Shown here piece after piece: positions 35,146 to 44,156 of a stretch of 64,000 bases of DNA. Every line of letters starts with the position of its first letter. Position 1 is the stretch's first letter. A program made the position numbers and the translations under genes. The DNA comes from Carnobacterium_B sp040274945 (GTDB lineage Bacteria > Bacillota > Bacilli > Lactobacillales > Carnobacteriaceae): positions 1 through 64,000 of the forward strand of contig NZ_JBEMAR010000002.1 of NCBI RefSeq assembly GCF_040274945.1. Reading direction: 5' to 3'. The notes under the pieces are model-generated. The model made no database searches. It saw only the letters and a list, made by a program, of their open reading frames with translations, and was not told where the DNA came from.

Positions 35146-36456
35146 TTATTCGACTTCTTTGTTTTTTGTTTTTCTGCGAGCACCCTTATTTTTATCCACT
35201 TTTTTGCGGTGTTTTTTCTTTTTCTTAACTGGTTCGATGATTTCTTTTTTAGTTACCTCAACGGTTGGTTTAATAATCCTTTTCACTTTAACAGGTGCTT
35301 TTACTGTTTCAGATGTTTCTGGCTGTTCTTCAGTCAATGGGCGCTCTTCCACAATTTCTCCACCATACAAATAGACTTGGCTCAATTTGATTTCCAATGA
35401 AGAAATCAATTTTTTGAATTCTCTTAATTCACGTTCATTGACCAAGGTCAAAACAGTTCCGGTCTTCCCCATTCGTGCTGTACGACCTGAACGGTGAATG
35501 TAACTTTCTTTCGTTTGTGGAACATCATACTGAATCACGTATGGTAAGTCTTGAATATCTAATCCTCTAGAACCTACATCCGTCGTTAACAATAATTTGA
35601 TTTTGCCATCACGAAATTGTTGCAACGCTTGTTTGCGCTCTGTTTTGTATTTTTCTCCGTGTAAAACAGCTACAGATATGCCTTCGTAGTTCAATTTCTC
35701 AAAAGCCAATGTTAAGTTGGCAACATTATTTACAAAAACTAACCCTCTAAAGTCTTTCATATGTGTCAATCTTCTAAGCGTCTCTACCCGTTTACGTGTA
35801 GGCGTTTCAATATACGCATGAAGGACTTTACCTTTGGACTGATCATCTTTTGTTGCATCAATCCATTCCGGTTCTACATTAAACCATTTTGCCAAATCTT
35901 GCATTAGTTCATTGCTGGTAGCTGAAAAGAAGCCCATTTGACGTTGCCCAGGCATTTTATTGACTAATTTTCTTACCGTTGCCAATTGCTCTTGCTGCAA
36001 TAATTGATCCGCTTCATCCAAAATAACCGTTTGTACTGTATGCAATTTTAATTTTTTTGTTTCAGAAATTTCAAAAATCCGACCGGGAGTACCGACAATA
36101 ATTTCTGGTTTTTCTTTCAATTTATCCAACTGACGATTTAAATTGGCTCCACCAATAATGGTCTGACTGTTTAAGCCTAGTTGGCTTGCCCACTCTTGGA
36201 CTACTTCTCCCACTTGAATCGATAGTTCTTGTGAAGGTGTCAAAATAACTACTTGGACACCCGCTTTTGGTTCAACTTTTTCTAAAGTTGGAAGTGTATA
36301 GGCTACTGTTTTACCAGTTCCTGTAGGTGAGATACCCACCACGTCTTTTCCTGTTTTTAGGGGTTCATAAACTTTTTCTTGAATAGCAGAAGGTTCTTTA
36401 TATGCTAATGCTTCCCAATGCTGTTTAAATGCGGGTAAACTGTTCTCTATCATCAT
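35146..36456 (-). CDS. DEAD-box RNA helicase
   Basis: A 436-aa ATP-dependent RNA helicase. Ordered motifs: Q-motif region AYKEPSAIQEKVYEPL (~18-33), motif I SPTGTGKT (~44-51), Ib TPGRIFE, II LDEADQLL, III FSATS, then VFVNN, the TTDVGSRGLDI block (V) and YIHRSGRTARMG (VI). The C-terminal ~70 residues are strongly basic (KKKKKHRKKVDKNKG) and probably bind RNA. Two in-tandem ATGs; GAGGA suits either. In this order such helicases (CshA/CshB/YfmL types) act in ribosome assembly or mRNA decay; which one is not certain. Confidence 0.93.
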   Translation of the reverse strand: MMIENSLPAFKQHWEALAYKEPSAIQEKVYEPLKTGKDVVGISPTGTGKTVAYTLPTLEKVEPKAGVQVVILTPSQELSIQVGEVVQEWASQLGLNSQTIIGGANLNRQLDKLKEKPEIIVGTPGRIFEISETKKLKLHTVQTVILDEADQLLQQEQLATVRKLVNKMPGQRQMGFFSATSNELMQDLAKWFNVEPEWIDATKDDQSKGKVLHAYIETPTRKRVETLRRLTHMKDFRGLVFVNNVANLTLAFEKLNYEGISVAVLHGEKYKTERKQALQQFRDGKIKLLLTTDVGSRGLDIQDLPYVIQYDVPQTKESYIHRSGRTARMGKTGTVLTLVNERELREFKKLISSLEIKLSQVYLYGGEIVEERPLTEEQPETSETVKAPVKVKRIIKPTVEVTKKEIIEPVKKKKKHRKKVDKNKGARRKTKNKEVE

Positions 36457-36561
36457 TTAGTCCTCGTTTCTTTGCGTACCTGTTGCTGTCAAGCTCTATC
36501 ATATCAAAATTATGCCGTTTCAGCTAACTTTTCTACTGTTATTTTTTTATTCCGTCAAATT

Positions 36562-36599
36562 AAAAAGGGAACTCGAATAAATGATTCGGGCTTCCTTTT
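36562..36599 (-). terminator. Terminator of the oxidoreductase gene
   Basis: Imperfect stem (AAAAGG...CGAAT with ATTCG...CCTTTT; two G-U pairs and one mismatch) followed by a T-run on the minus strand. Confidence 0.7.
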
Positions 36600-36612
36600 A
36601 GTTAACTTTATT

Positions 36613-37614
36613 TTATTTTTCGTCTGCCGCAAAAACGATACCGGCATCCTTACGTAAATCTGTCATCACTTGATTCACTTCTTGGCTTAGATTCAACCAT
36701 TCTTTGTATTCTTTTTGTTTAGTAACGTCATCTGGGAAATTGATCACATCTGCAAAGTCTTTAGCTTCATCCATCATTGGATTCTCAGATGTTTTTTGAG
36801 CAATGCTTTCTTTCAATTTAGTTTTACGATCAATCACTTCAATAGTTGTGATTGATTCGATACTGTCCATCGATAATGTTTTATTTAATCCATAAATCTC
36901 AGCTGGCAAATAAGAATTAACAATTTTACCGGCTAATATGGTTACATCAAACCCTTTGTAGCGTAAGATGATGGTCCCTTTTCCATCGACTCCTGTAGCA
37001 ATTTTTGTACAGAAATAATGGCTGCTTTCTGGCACACCAAACCATGAGATAGCGGCATATAATGGATAAATTCCTAAATCAGCTAAAGCTCCACCAGAAA
37101 AGTTCAGTGAGAAAATATTAGGTTCTTCGCCATTTAAAACAGCATCATAACGAGACGAATATTTCATATAAGCAAAAGTTGCGCCTTGTAGGTTTTCAAT
37201 CGATTTCACTTCTTCTTTTACAATTTTGAAGTTTTCTTCGTGAACATGACGAGCTGCTTCAAAAATAAAGACATTATTTTCTTCAGCTACTTTAATTGCC
37301 GCAGTCCATTCGCGTGGATTAGAGAAAATAGGTTTTTCAACAATAACATGTTTACCGGCTTTCATTAGGGTAACAGCTTGTTCATAGTGCATGCTATTTG
37401 GTGAGGCAACATACACAACATCAATATCTGAATTTGTAGCGAAGGCTTCTAAACTTGTTTCAAAAACAGTTGCATGGTAAGGTTCGCCAAAAGCTTTGGC
37501 TTTTTCAAGCGATCTTGAATACACACCGACTAATTGATACTCTTGCGTTGCGATTGCTGCATCTACAAATTGATTCGTGATCCAATTTGTTCCAATAATT
37601 CCTAAATTTAACAT
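36613..37614 (-). CDS. Gfo/Idh/MocA-family oxidoreductase
   Basis: A 333-aa NAD(P)-dependent dehydrogenase, probably acting on a sugar or cyclitol. The start is ATG 37612-37614 (MLNLGIIGTNWITNQF), which begins the Rossmann fold at once; the 10 extra upstream codons are not family-like. YVASPNSMHYEQAVTLMKAG (~75-94) and KHVIVEKPIF with the active Lys (~95-104) are diagnostic. The C-terminal alpha/beta domain follows with GGALADLGIYPLYAA. Substrate unknown. Confidence 0.92.
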   Translation of the reverse strand: MLNLGIIGTNWITNQFVDAAIATQEYQLVGVYSRSLEKAKAFGEPYHATVFETSLEAFATNSDIDVVYVASPNSMHYEQAVTLMKAGKHVIVEKPIFSNPREWTAAIKVAEENNVFIFEAARHVHEENFKIVKEEVKSIENLQGATFAYMKYSSRYDAVLNGEEPNIFSLNFSGGALADLGIYPLYAAISWFGVPESSHYFCTKIATGVDGKGTIILRYKGFDVTILAGKIVNSYLPAEIYGLNKTLSMDSIESITTIEVIDRKTKLKESIAQKTSENPMMDEAKDFADVINFPDDVTKQKEYKEWLNLSQEVNQVMTDLRKDAGIVFAADEK

Positions 37615-37780
37615 CCTATCAACCCCACTTAATAAATCGTTCACACGTTAAGTGCAAGCGTTTTTTTATTTTATCATACCATATTCTTCCACTTAATTGA
37701 AATGAGAATAAGCATTTAACCAATTGATTTCTTCTTCTTTCTACTCCAATATTCGTTAATGTCATTTTTTCCTCTGTAAA

Positions 37781-37828
37781 AAACCAGTGAACAAAAATGC
37801 TTAGTAAAGCCTTTTTGTTCACTGGTTT
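37781..37828 (-). terminator. Terminator of the aldo/keto reductase gene
   Basis: 17-bp perfect stem (AAACCAGTGAACAAAAA, 37781-37797, with 37812-37828) and a T-run on the minus strand. Confidence 0.9.
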
Positions 37829-37870
37829 AGTTAAATGATTCTTATTTTTTGACCTTTATTTTTGTATCCT

Positions 37871-38761
37871 TTATCTGCGCCCCTGTCTATTCTCACGACT
37901 TGTTCGACCTTTTACATCTCCAGAACGAACCATTCCGTTTGGATTGCGGTCTCTATTTTGTTTATCTAAATTATTGATTGTATTCATATCTTCATCTGAT
38001 AACATAAAATCAAATACTTCAATATTTTCCTGCATCCGGTCTTTATTACTAGACTTAGGAATCGGAATTACATCACGTTGAATATCCCATCGCAAAGCTA
38101 CTTGTGAAGGTGTTTTACCATACTTTTCACCAATCGTTGTTAAATGACGTTCTTTGCTGACATTCCCTCTTTTCAAGGGGCTATAAGCCATTGTGACAAT
38201 ATTTTCAGAATCACAATAATCATTTAAATCTTGATTTGGGTTTCCTGGATAAACTTCAAATTGATTAATCGCTGGACGTACTTTTGCTTCTTTTAGTAAT
38301 TCAGCTAAGTCTCCTCTGCTAAAATTAGAAACACCAATTGATCTTGCTCTGCCCGATTCATAGATATCTTCTAACGCTCTCCATGTATCTATGTTTACCG
38401 CATCGTCTTTGTCAGGCCAATGAATCAGCAATAAATCTACATAAGGCTGGTTTAACCGACTTAAACTTGCTTCAAAGGATTGGATAGCATTATCAAATCC
38501 TGCATCTGTTTTCCAAATTTTAGTAACAAGAAAAATTTCATCTCGAGAAACGCCTGAACTAACTGCACGGTTGATTCCGCGTCCAACATCTTCTTCATTA
38601 TCATATTGTGAAGCTGTATCAATTAATCGATACCCTTTCATGATAGCTGAGAAAACTGCATCTTCAGCTTCTTGTCCTGTCATCCCACTAGTTCCTAATC
38701 CAATTCCAGGAATCGTGTACCCGTTGTTTAACGCCATTCTGTCTAATAAGCTTACTACCAT
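37871..38761 (-). CDS. Aldo/keto reductase
   Basis: A 296-aa NADPH-dependent carbonyl reductase of the AKR superfamily. The catalytic tetrad is seen as Asp in YRLIDTASQYDNEE (with Tyr), Lys in LVTKIWK and His in LLIHWPDK. Cofactor residues follow in IPIPKSSNKDRMQEN. GGAGG stands 9 nt before the ATG. The C-terminus is extended by an Arg/Asn-rich tail (RTSRENRQGRR) of unknown use. Close to the 2,5-diketogluconate/glyoxal reductase group; real substrate unknown. Confidence 0.92.
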   Translation of the reverse strand: MVVSLLDRMALNNGYTIPGIGLGTSGMTGQEAEDAVFSAIMKGYRLIDTASQYDNEEDVGRGINRAVSSGVSRDEIFLVTKIWKTDAGFDNAIQSFEASLSRLNQPYVDLLLIHWPDKDDAVNIDTWRALEDIYESGRARSIGVSNFSRGDLAELLKEAKVRPAINQFEVYPGNPNQDLNDYCDSENIVTMAYSPLKRGNVSKERHLTTIGEKYGKTPSQVALRWDIQRDVIPIPKSSNKDRMQENIEVFDFMLSDEDMNTINNLDKQNRDRNPNGMVRSGDVKGRTSRENRQGRR

Positions 38762-38842
38762 AGTTATCCGCCTCCTAAACTTTGTGTTATCTTTAGTTTA
38801 AACAACAGTAGGTTAAACTTCAAAAGAAAACACTTACAAACC

Positions 38843-38900
38843 AAAAAAAGACAAAATGTGATGCTGCACCGATAGCTTAACTATTGGTGGAACATCACAC
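38843..38900 (-). terminator. Terminator of the phosphoesterase gene
   Basis: Long hairpin 38857-38900 (GTGATG...CATCAC outer, CACC...GGTG inner, CTATxGGTG near the loop) with seven T next to it on the minus strand (38843-38849). Confidence 0.82.
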
Positions 38901-38920
38901 TTGTCATTTATAATCCTATT

Positions 38921-39766
38921 TTAGTGTAAGAGGATAACGACCATTTCAGGTCGATTATTTACCCGAAATGGAAAAGTAGAATTACCAATTCCTCGACTAA
39001 CCATCATTCGATAAGCAGGCATATTGGGATCGTAATAAATTCCGCTGGTAAATGCAGGTAACTTCCCTTGACCTGGTGCAAACAAGCCGCCTAAGAAAGG
39101 CAAACGAATTTGCCCTCCATGAGCATGGCCACTGAGCGTAAGTGCTGGAACACGTGTTAAATCCATTAGATACTCTTCAAACATTTCTGGATGGTGTGCC
39201 AATAAAATACGAGGCTTCGTGCGTAGAGATTCTTCGATAGTCACCTCTCTCAAAATAGGTTTTGGTGTATTCTCGAAATCTTCCTTCTCAGATAAACCCA
39301 TAACTACGATTCCATCGTCTCCAATTGGTAGCCAATCTGCTTCATCAATCAATACTCTTACTCCTGCAGAAGTTAGAACCGTTTCCCACTTTTGCAAATG
39401 ACCCGAACCAAGATCATGATTTCCTGTGACCGCAAAAGTTGGCGCGATCTCAACTAGCGCCTTACAAAAAGATTCCAATTCTTTTTCTGGAAAATCACCT
39501 CGTACATCTATCAGATCTCCAGTCAATGCAATCATATCTGGTTTTTCTTTTGCGACTTTTTCAGTTAATTTTTTTATAGAAACACCTTGACGTGGAAAAT
39601 GTAAATCACTTAAATGAACAATTTTAGATCCACTTAACTTTTTCTCTGAGAAAGGTAGTTTTATTTCTACTTGCTTTCGTTGCAGTTGTGTATTTTGTAG
39701 AAATAAATAAAGAACGATACTACCTATAATTGCTACGATCACACCAACTATTGTCCATCCTGACAT
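38921..39766 (-). CDS. Membrane-anchored metallophosphoesterase (YkuE-like)
   Basis: A 281-aa protein with one N-terminal helix (~5-23) and a calcineurin-type catalytic domain. Metal motifs in order: HLSDLHF (~52-58), TGDLID (~81-86), VTGNHD (~113-118), LLAHHPE and SGHAHGGQIRLP. AAGGGGG precedes the ATG. Family members such as B. subtilis YkuE act on phosphodiesters, some on lipid-linked wall intermediates. Single-gene unit. Confidence 0.9.
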   Translation of the reverse strand: MSGWTIVGVIVAIIGSIVLYLFLQNTQLQRKQVEIKLPFSEKKLSGSKIVHLSDLHFPRQGVSIKKLTEKVAKEKPDMIALTGDLIDVRGDFPEKELESFCKALVEIAPTFAVTGNHDLGSGHLQKWETVLTSAGVRVLIDEADWLPIGDDGIVVMGLSEKEDFENTPKPILREVTIEESLRTKPRILLAHHPEMFEEYLMDLTRVPALTLSGHAHGGQIRLPFLGGLFAPGQGKLPAFTSGIYYDPNMPAYRMMVSRGIGNSTFPFRVNNRPEMVVILLH

Positions 39767-39911
39767 GCTTATTCCCCCTTGACCAAACCAAAACTACTTA
39801 ATGTTACTTACTGTTCTAATTACTTGACTCACTTAGTTTAATAGTCTAGTCCCATTGTATCATAGTTTTCTTGGTAAAACGGTTACCAGTGAATGGTTCT
39901 TATCAAAAAAA

Positions 39912-39952
39912 GTAAAAAAATTCCGATTCTTTTGGATAAAAGAATCGGAATT
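39912..39952 (-). terminator. Terminator
   Basis: AATTCCGATTCTTTT (39919-39933) pairs with 39938-39952; a T-run follows on the minus strand. Confidence 0.9.
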
Positions 39953-39966
39953 GATTTCATTTTAGT

Positions 39967-40638
39967 TTAATTCGTGTAAAACATTTTAGTATTTATTAAT
40001 GTATCAGCTTTTACTGAGTCAAATGAATACTGTTCTTTGCCACTTTTAATCTCAAGTTCAATAGCTTGGATTTCCTTTTCAGCATTATAGGTCATTAATA
40101 AATCTATCAGGCCTTTTGATTGCGTTAATATAGCATCTTCGCTTAATCCTTCTTCAATTGTTAGCTGAATCGTAAGTACACCACTCACTAAATCAAAATT
40201 ATTCTTGCTAACATCCCATTTTTCAGAAAGTGTTGTATCAGAATTCGAAGTTACATTATAGTAAAAATGTTTCATTCTTACTCCTTCATTCGTTGTTTCA
40301 GCTTTATAATGGAGTTCTTTTTTTGCATTCGTTTTTTGTACAGAATCTTGATAGGTTAAAATTGTCACTTCTTGTCGTTTTTCTTGTTTCAAAGCAGCGG
40401 CTTCTTTTACTATTTCTTTTTCAGTGTTAGCAGAATCAGAAACAATCTCCAAAATTTCTTTCTTCGCTGCTTGTTCTGATGGAAAAGAAGTATGATAGAC
40501 ACTGACTGCCTTGACGTAACTAGGATGAAATAGGTATCCTAGTAAGATAAAAATCAAACCAAAAAGTAAAACTAAACTTAAACGAAGGTGGATTGTGTTC
40601 TTTTTGCTTATACGAGTTTGCACACTTGGATTTCTCAT
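39967..40638 (-). CDS. Membrane-anchored unknown protein
   Basis: A 223-aa protein with one hydrophobic helix (~22-42) and an extracellular part. The outer part has a Lys/Glu-rich helical segment (~53-95, coiled-coil-like: KKEILEIVSDSANTEKEIVK), then beta-type sequence (YYNVTSNSDTTLSEKWDV). No family recognised. I use ATG 40638; a GTG three codons earlier at 40647 also has AGGAA close by. Confidence 0.75.
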   Translation of the reverse strand: MRNPSVQTRISKKNTIHLRLSLVLLFGLIFILLGYLFHPSYVKAVSVYHTSFPSEQAAKKEILEIVSDSANTEKEIVKEAAALKQEKRQEVTILTYQDSVQKTNAKKELHYKAETTNEGVRMKHFYYNVTSNSDTTLSEKWDVSKNNFDLVSGVLTIQLTIEEGLSEDAILTQSKGLIDLLMTYNAEKEIQAIELEIKSGKEQYSFDSVKADTLINTKMFYTN

Positions 40639-41000
40639 AAAAAACACCGCTTCCTATTATTCAATTTTAATCTACCGCTATACAACAAACATACAACTTT
40701 ATGATATAAATGTCACTTTTTTTAATCAGAAACTGTATAAAAATTCTATTTATTTAATATAAAACCCTTACATTTTAAATTTAACATTTAAATTAATCTT
40801 TTAAAAAAATTGTTATCTTATATAATTAATCGGCATATATTTTCATTGATTAAGAGATAGTTAAAAAAAGGCAAAAAAAAAGAGAACTAGTTTCCTAGTT
40901 CTCTTAGATGAAGCTCTTAGATTTGTTTTAAAGGTAAGAACTTATTTTATTTTACTCATTCGTTTATCTGTTCATCACTTATTTTTTCTTCAGGTATTAT
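40639..41000. other. AT-rich intergenic region
   Basis: No gene. It contains the terminator for the surface protein (40872-40905) and the likely promoter region for the membrane-anchored unknown. Confidence 0.5.
40872..40905 (-). terminator. Terminator of the SipW/TasA-linked surface gene
   Basis: AAGAGAACTAG (40880-40890) pairs with 40895-40905; nine T follow on the minus strand. Confidence 0.92.
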
Positions 41001-42770
41001 CTACTCGATTTCTTCTATTGGTTCAGTGACTGCATTATCTGATTCAACAATTTCTTCAATTGGTGAATCATTGACTTGATTTATTTCATTAATTGGATTT
41101 TCTTCGGCAACTTCCTTGACAGGGGCTTCAATAATTTGCTCATCTGGCACCGTGATGTCTATTGGTTGAGTTGGTTCTTCACTTTTTTTAACGTTTACTT
41201 GCTGCTCAGATTCTTGATTTTCTATAGGAGCACTACGAAATTTATTTTCTATTAACCTGAAGTCTTTTTGTAATAATAAATTTCGAGAAATATTTAGTCT
41301 ATTTTTTGCGTCTCCTGTAATTTCAACATTCAAAGTAGCACCATTAAATTGATGACCAGAATTCAGCCATATTGGAAATGGTCCACCATTATTTAATAGG
41401 TAAGAAACTTTTTCATAACTTTCTCCTGTAACTTTAAAATCAACTTCTTCATTTGTTAATGTAACATCTTTAAAATCATCCATACTTGCATATAAATTAC
41501 TTTCTATTTGAAGTCTCTTAAATGACAATAATCTTTCATTAGTTGTAAGTTCAATTGGTAATTGAAAATAGTCCGTTGTTTTATCTGGAATATCAGAACT
41601 TAATACCAATCTACTAGCAAAAAAACGATCATAACTAGATGATATATCATAATATTGATAATAACCGTAGTCGTTATACTTATCTATACTAATATTTAAT
41701 TGTAAGGCATAGCTACTTTTTCTAGAGTAGTTAAGTGATTGATTTGGATCAACTGAACTGTAAGGATATTCATCTTTCAAATTGAACGTAATAACAATAC
41801 CATTATGTTCTTCATTTATTTCTCTAGATTCTTCTATAAGAGATTCATTACCCGTAGAATAATTAGCACTCATTAGTGTAGGCTTGAGATAAGTGATAAT
41901 AAATGTGTCTTTAGTTTCTGTTGTGCCATCATTTTTTACGACTGTTTTCTTTAGAGGTTCATCAGGTAATTGAATATACAAAATTGCTTTATTTAAGTTT
42001 TTGATTTGTCGATTTTCAGTATTAATAGATTCTTGCGTTTCACTAAAAACCATTTTCATTTTTTCCAAACTATAGGAATATCCTCCATTTGCAGATTTAA
42101 CAAATGTATTTTCATCCGGCCAGTAACTTTCTTCTTCAATAACTTTAGGAATAAGAGTAACTGTATTTGTCAACGATTCTTCATCTGAAAACATTCCAGC
42201 GTTAGCATCAACTGCATTGGACTGGATTAGTCTAAATGTGACTTTGATTGTTAATTCTTCTTCTTCTGTAGGAGCATTATGTTTATATTTGACAGTAACT
42301 GGTACAACAGCTGTTTTATCAGGATTAATTATAACCTCTTTATTATTAGCATCCTTCATAAAAGTAAAATTAGTGTTTAAACTTGCTGCAGTTGCTGTTA
42401 CTTCTTTTGCTAATGTCCCAAAATTAATGATTATTGAAGTTTTTTTTAATTCTTCTGCAGACAACGATGATCCATTTTTTTTTGCTACATCAATCTTATA
42501 AGCTAATTTCCCAGATAAACTACCGTCATTTATCAAATTACTTGAAACGATTAAAATGGGATCACCTTCAGTGAAATTCACTGGGTTAATAATATTAGTA
42601 TTCTCTGCAGCTAAACTTACTGTTCCAAGCTCTAACTTGATTCCCATATTTAAGTTAGCCTTATCGTTAAACATAGCTTGTACATGTATAGAAGGGAATA
42701 ACACAAAAAAAACCAAACATAGCAAACTGATATTTATTAATGCAATCAAACTAAGTTTTAGTCTCTTCAT
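41001..42770 (-). CDS. Secreted surface protein, second SipW-type substrate
   Basis: A 589-aa exported protein. Its signal peptide (~1-32) leads to HVQAMFNDKA, then MGIKLELGTVSLAAEN, which matches the mature start of the TasA-like protein at 42898 (RAYFSDSS, then GDIQLSLGNVDIST). The shared AxFxD cut site suggests processing by the same SipW peptidase. The middle (~60-470) is beta-rich with repeated Thr/Asn stretches; the tail (~515-589) is Pro/Glu-rich (EEPTQPIDITVPDEQIIEAP) and ends without LPXTG. Third gene of the fibre module, 127 bp after tasA. A minor fibre or anchoring subunit, like TapA, is a plausible role. Confidence 0.75.
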   Translation of the reverse strand: MKRLKLSLIALINISLLCLVFFVLFPSIHVQAMFNDKANLNMGIKLELGTVSLAAENTNIINPVNFTEGDPILIVSSNLINDGSLSGKLAYKIDVAKKNGSSLSAEELKKTSIIINFGTLAKEVTATAASLNTNFTFMKDANNKEVIINPDKTAVVPVTVKYKHNAPTEEEELTIKVTFRLIQSNAVDANAGMFSDEESLTNTVTLIPKVIEEESYWPDENTFVKSANGGYSYSLEKMKMVFSETQESINTENRQIKNLNKAILYIQLPDEPLKKTVVKNDGTTETKDTFIITYLKPTLMSANYSTGNESLIEESREINEEHNGIVITFNLKDEYPYSSVDPNQSLNYSRKSSYALQLNISIDKYNDYGYYQYYDISSSYDRFFASRLVLSSDIPDKTTDYFQLPIELTTNERLLSFKRLQIESNLYASMDDFKDVTLTNEEVDFKVTGESYEKVSYLLNNGGPFPIWLNSGHQFNGATLNVEITGDAKNRLNISRNLLLQKDFRLIENKFRSAPIENQESEQQVNVKKSEEPTQPIDITVPDEQIIEAPVKEVAEENPINEINQVNDSPIEEIVESDNAVTEPIEEIE

Positions 42771-42813
42771 ATGTTATTCTCCTCCTCTAATACTTTGTGT
42801 AAAAAAATTTCTG

Positions 42814-42847
42814 AAGAAAAAACGATTAGATGACTTCCTAACCGTTT
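42814..42847 (-). terminator. Terminator/attenuator between the TasA-like gene and the surface gene
   Basis: 10-bp stem with one G-U pair (AAACGATTAG, 42820-42829, with 42838-42847) and six T on the minus strand. It may hold the downstream gene below the fibre gene. Confidence 0.7.
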
Positions 42848-42897
42848 CCTCCAAAATTTAGTATTTTTAATTATATTCGTTATAAAGTTATTTCAAA

Positions 42898-43554
42898 TTA
42901 TTTTTTATTTGTTTGTTCAGCATTCACGCTAAATGTATTTTGCAAATAATTTGCAGTAATTTTATTAGCTGGAAGGAATTCTTTATGTCCCTTATTATAT
43001 GAATTACCTACAGCAGATGGATCAACAGTAATAGTTATCGTGAATTCTTTTTTATCAACTATTCCATCTTTTTTACCCTTAAGCTCAAAATTTTCTTCTA
43101 AATCATTTATCACAATTGTAAACGGGCCATCAGGATATTTTTTATCATTTACAACTGATGCAAGAGAAACTGGTATATTTGCTAATTTCAAATTTACCTT
43201 GGTATCAAGTGAGCCTTTATTTTCAATGATATATTTTTTTGTGAACGAATCTCCAGGTCGTACATTTTTAATATCAGTAGCATCTGTTATTGATTCATCT
43301 TTATCTACATTAGCGCTTAGATTTTTATTCTTGTCCAACTCAGGAGTTCCAGTAACTGCTAAAGGTTCGTATTTCCAACCTTTTGTATTCTCAGTTGAAA
43401 TATCTACATTACCTAAAGACAATTGAATATCTCCTTGTACAGTAGAACTATCTGAGAAGTAAGCGCGTGTTCCGTATGCTGCTACACTGATGATTAATAA
43501 AGCTCCTAGTAATAATGGTAATTTTTTTCTTCTGCTTGTCGATTCTTTTTTCAT
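42898..43554 (-). CDS. TasA/camelysin-family fibre protein
   Basis: A 218-aa exported protein of the TasA/camelysin (M73) family, which in Bacillus forms amyloid-like matrix fibres. KKLPLLLGALLIISVAAYG is the signal helix and TRAYFSDSSTVQGDIQL spans the SipW-type cut. The mature part has conserved NVRPGDSFTKKYIIENKGSL (~95-114), the family's beta-sandwich core, and ends Lys-rich. GGAGGAG precedes the ATG. It lies between sipW and a second secreted protein. No protease zinc motif is seen. Confidence 0.88.
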   Translation of the reverse strand: MKKESTSRRKKLPLLLGALLIISVAAYGTRAYFSDSSTVQGDIQLSLGNVDISTENTKGWKYEPLAVTGTPELDKNKNLSANVDKDESITDATDIKNVRPGDSFTKKYIIENKGSLDTKVNLKLANIPVSLASVVNDKKYPDGPFTIVINDLEENFELKGKKDGIVDKKEFTITITVDPSAVGNSYNKGHKEFLPANKITANYLQNTFSVNAEQTNKK

Positions 43555-43609
43555 TTTATATTCTCCTCCATTATTTTTCTGATTTTCAATTCATTTCCCT
43601 ACAAACGCA

Positions 43610-43638
43610 ACTATAATCTTAGGAAAATAATAAGTCAA
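43610..43638 (-). promoter_or_regulatory. Promoter of the TasA-like gene
   Basis: On the minus strand TTGACT (43633-43638), 17-bp spacer, TATAGT (43610-43615), about 56 bp before the start codon. Confidence 0.7.
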
Positions 43639-43828
43639 ACGATATAATTTTTATTCAAAATAATAAATATACATCATATGCGATGTAACTTTTGTTCTAT
43701 ATTTTTTATTATTATTTTACTTTGATATCCAAAAAAATTGCATTAAAATAGCATTCGCATTATTTTTGTTATACTTTTGTACAAGAACGAATGTAATTTT
43801 AAACAGATTTGCGACTTTTGTTTAACAT

Positions 43829-43853
43829 ATAAAGTATATAGCGAATACTTTAT
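43829..43853. promoter_or_regulatory. Candidate operator (9-bp dyad)
   Basis: ATAAAGTAT (43829-43837) and ATACTTTAT (43845-43853) over 7 nt, ~190 bp upstream of the TasA-gene promoter. The regulator is unknown. Confidence 0.4.
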
Positions 43854-44021
43854 GTATAAAACTTCAATTTTAATTCCTTTTTTACAATAAAAAATGTCTA
43901 TTTATAAAAAAAGGGCCATTTTTAGTATTATTTATAAAATACGAGTAATGATTTTTTGTTTTTTTCGTTATACAACCCTTTTACTTTCAATTTTTGTTGA
44001 AATTCTAATTTAAAAAAAAAT

Positions 44022-44063
44022 GCAAAAAAATAGAAAGCGGATAAATTCCATCCACTTTCTATT
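44022..44063 (-). terminator. sipW terminator
   Basis: 14-bp stem with one mismatch (AATAGAAAGCGGAT, 44029-44042, with 44050-44063), then seven T on the minus strand. Confidence 0.85.
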
Positions 44064-44156
44064 AACTAAATACGCTTTATACTGTATAAATATTTTTATG
44101 TCAAATTTGTTACAATTTAGCGAATAGGTATTTAACAAACATTTGTTTATTAAATA

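Larger units (their letters stand above)
43555..44156. other. Very AT-rich region between sipW and the TasA-like gene
   Basis: About 600 bp without a gene. It contains the sipW terminator (44022-44063), the TasA-gene promoter (43610-43638) and two dyads: TACATC...GATGTA (43670-43687) and ATAAAGTAT...ATACTTTAT (43829-43853). Such length suggests complex control of the fibre gene. Confidence 0.6.

Noticed and set aside
37651..37667. Possible catabolite-responsive (cre) site before the Gfo/Idh gene
   Set aside because: TGCAAGCG matches the left half of cre, but the right half lacks the required CA end.
37619..37822. 67-aa minus-strand frame
   Set aside because: It begins inside the aldo/keto reductase terminator region and overlaps the control region of the Gfo/Idh gene; no family resemblance.
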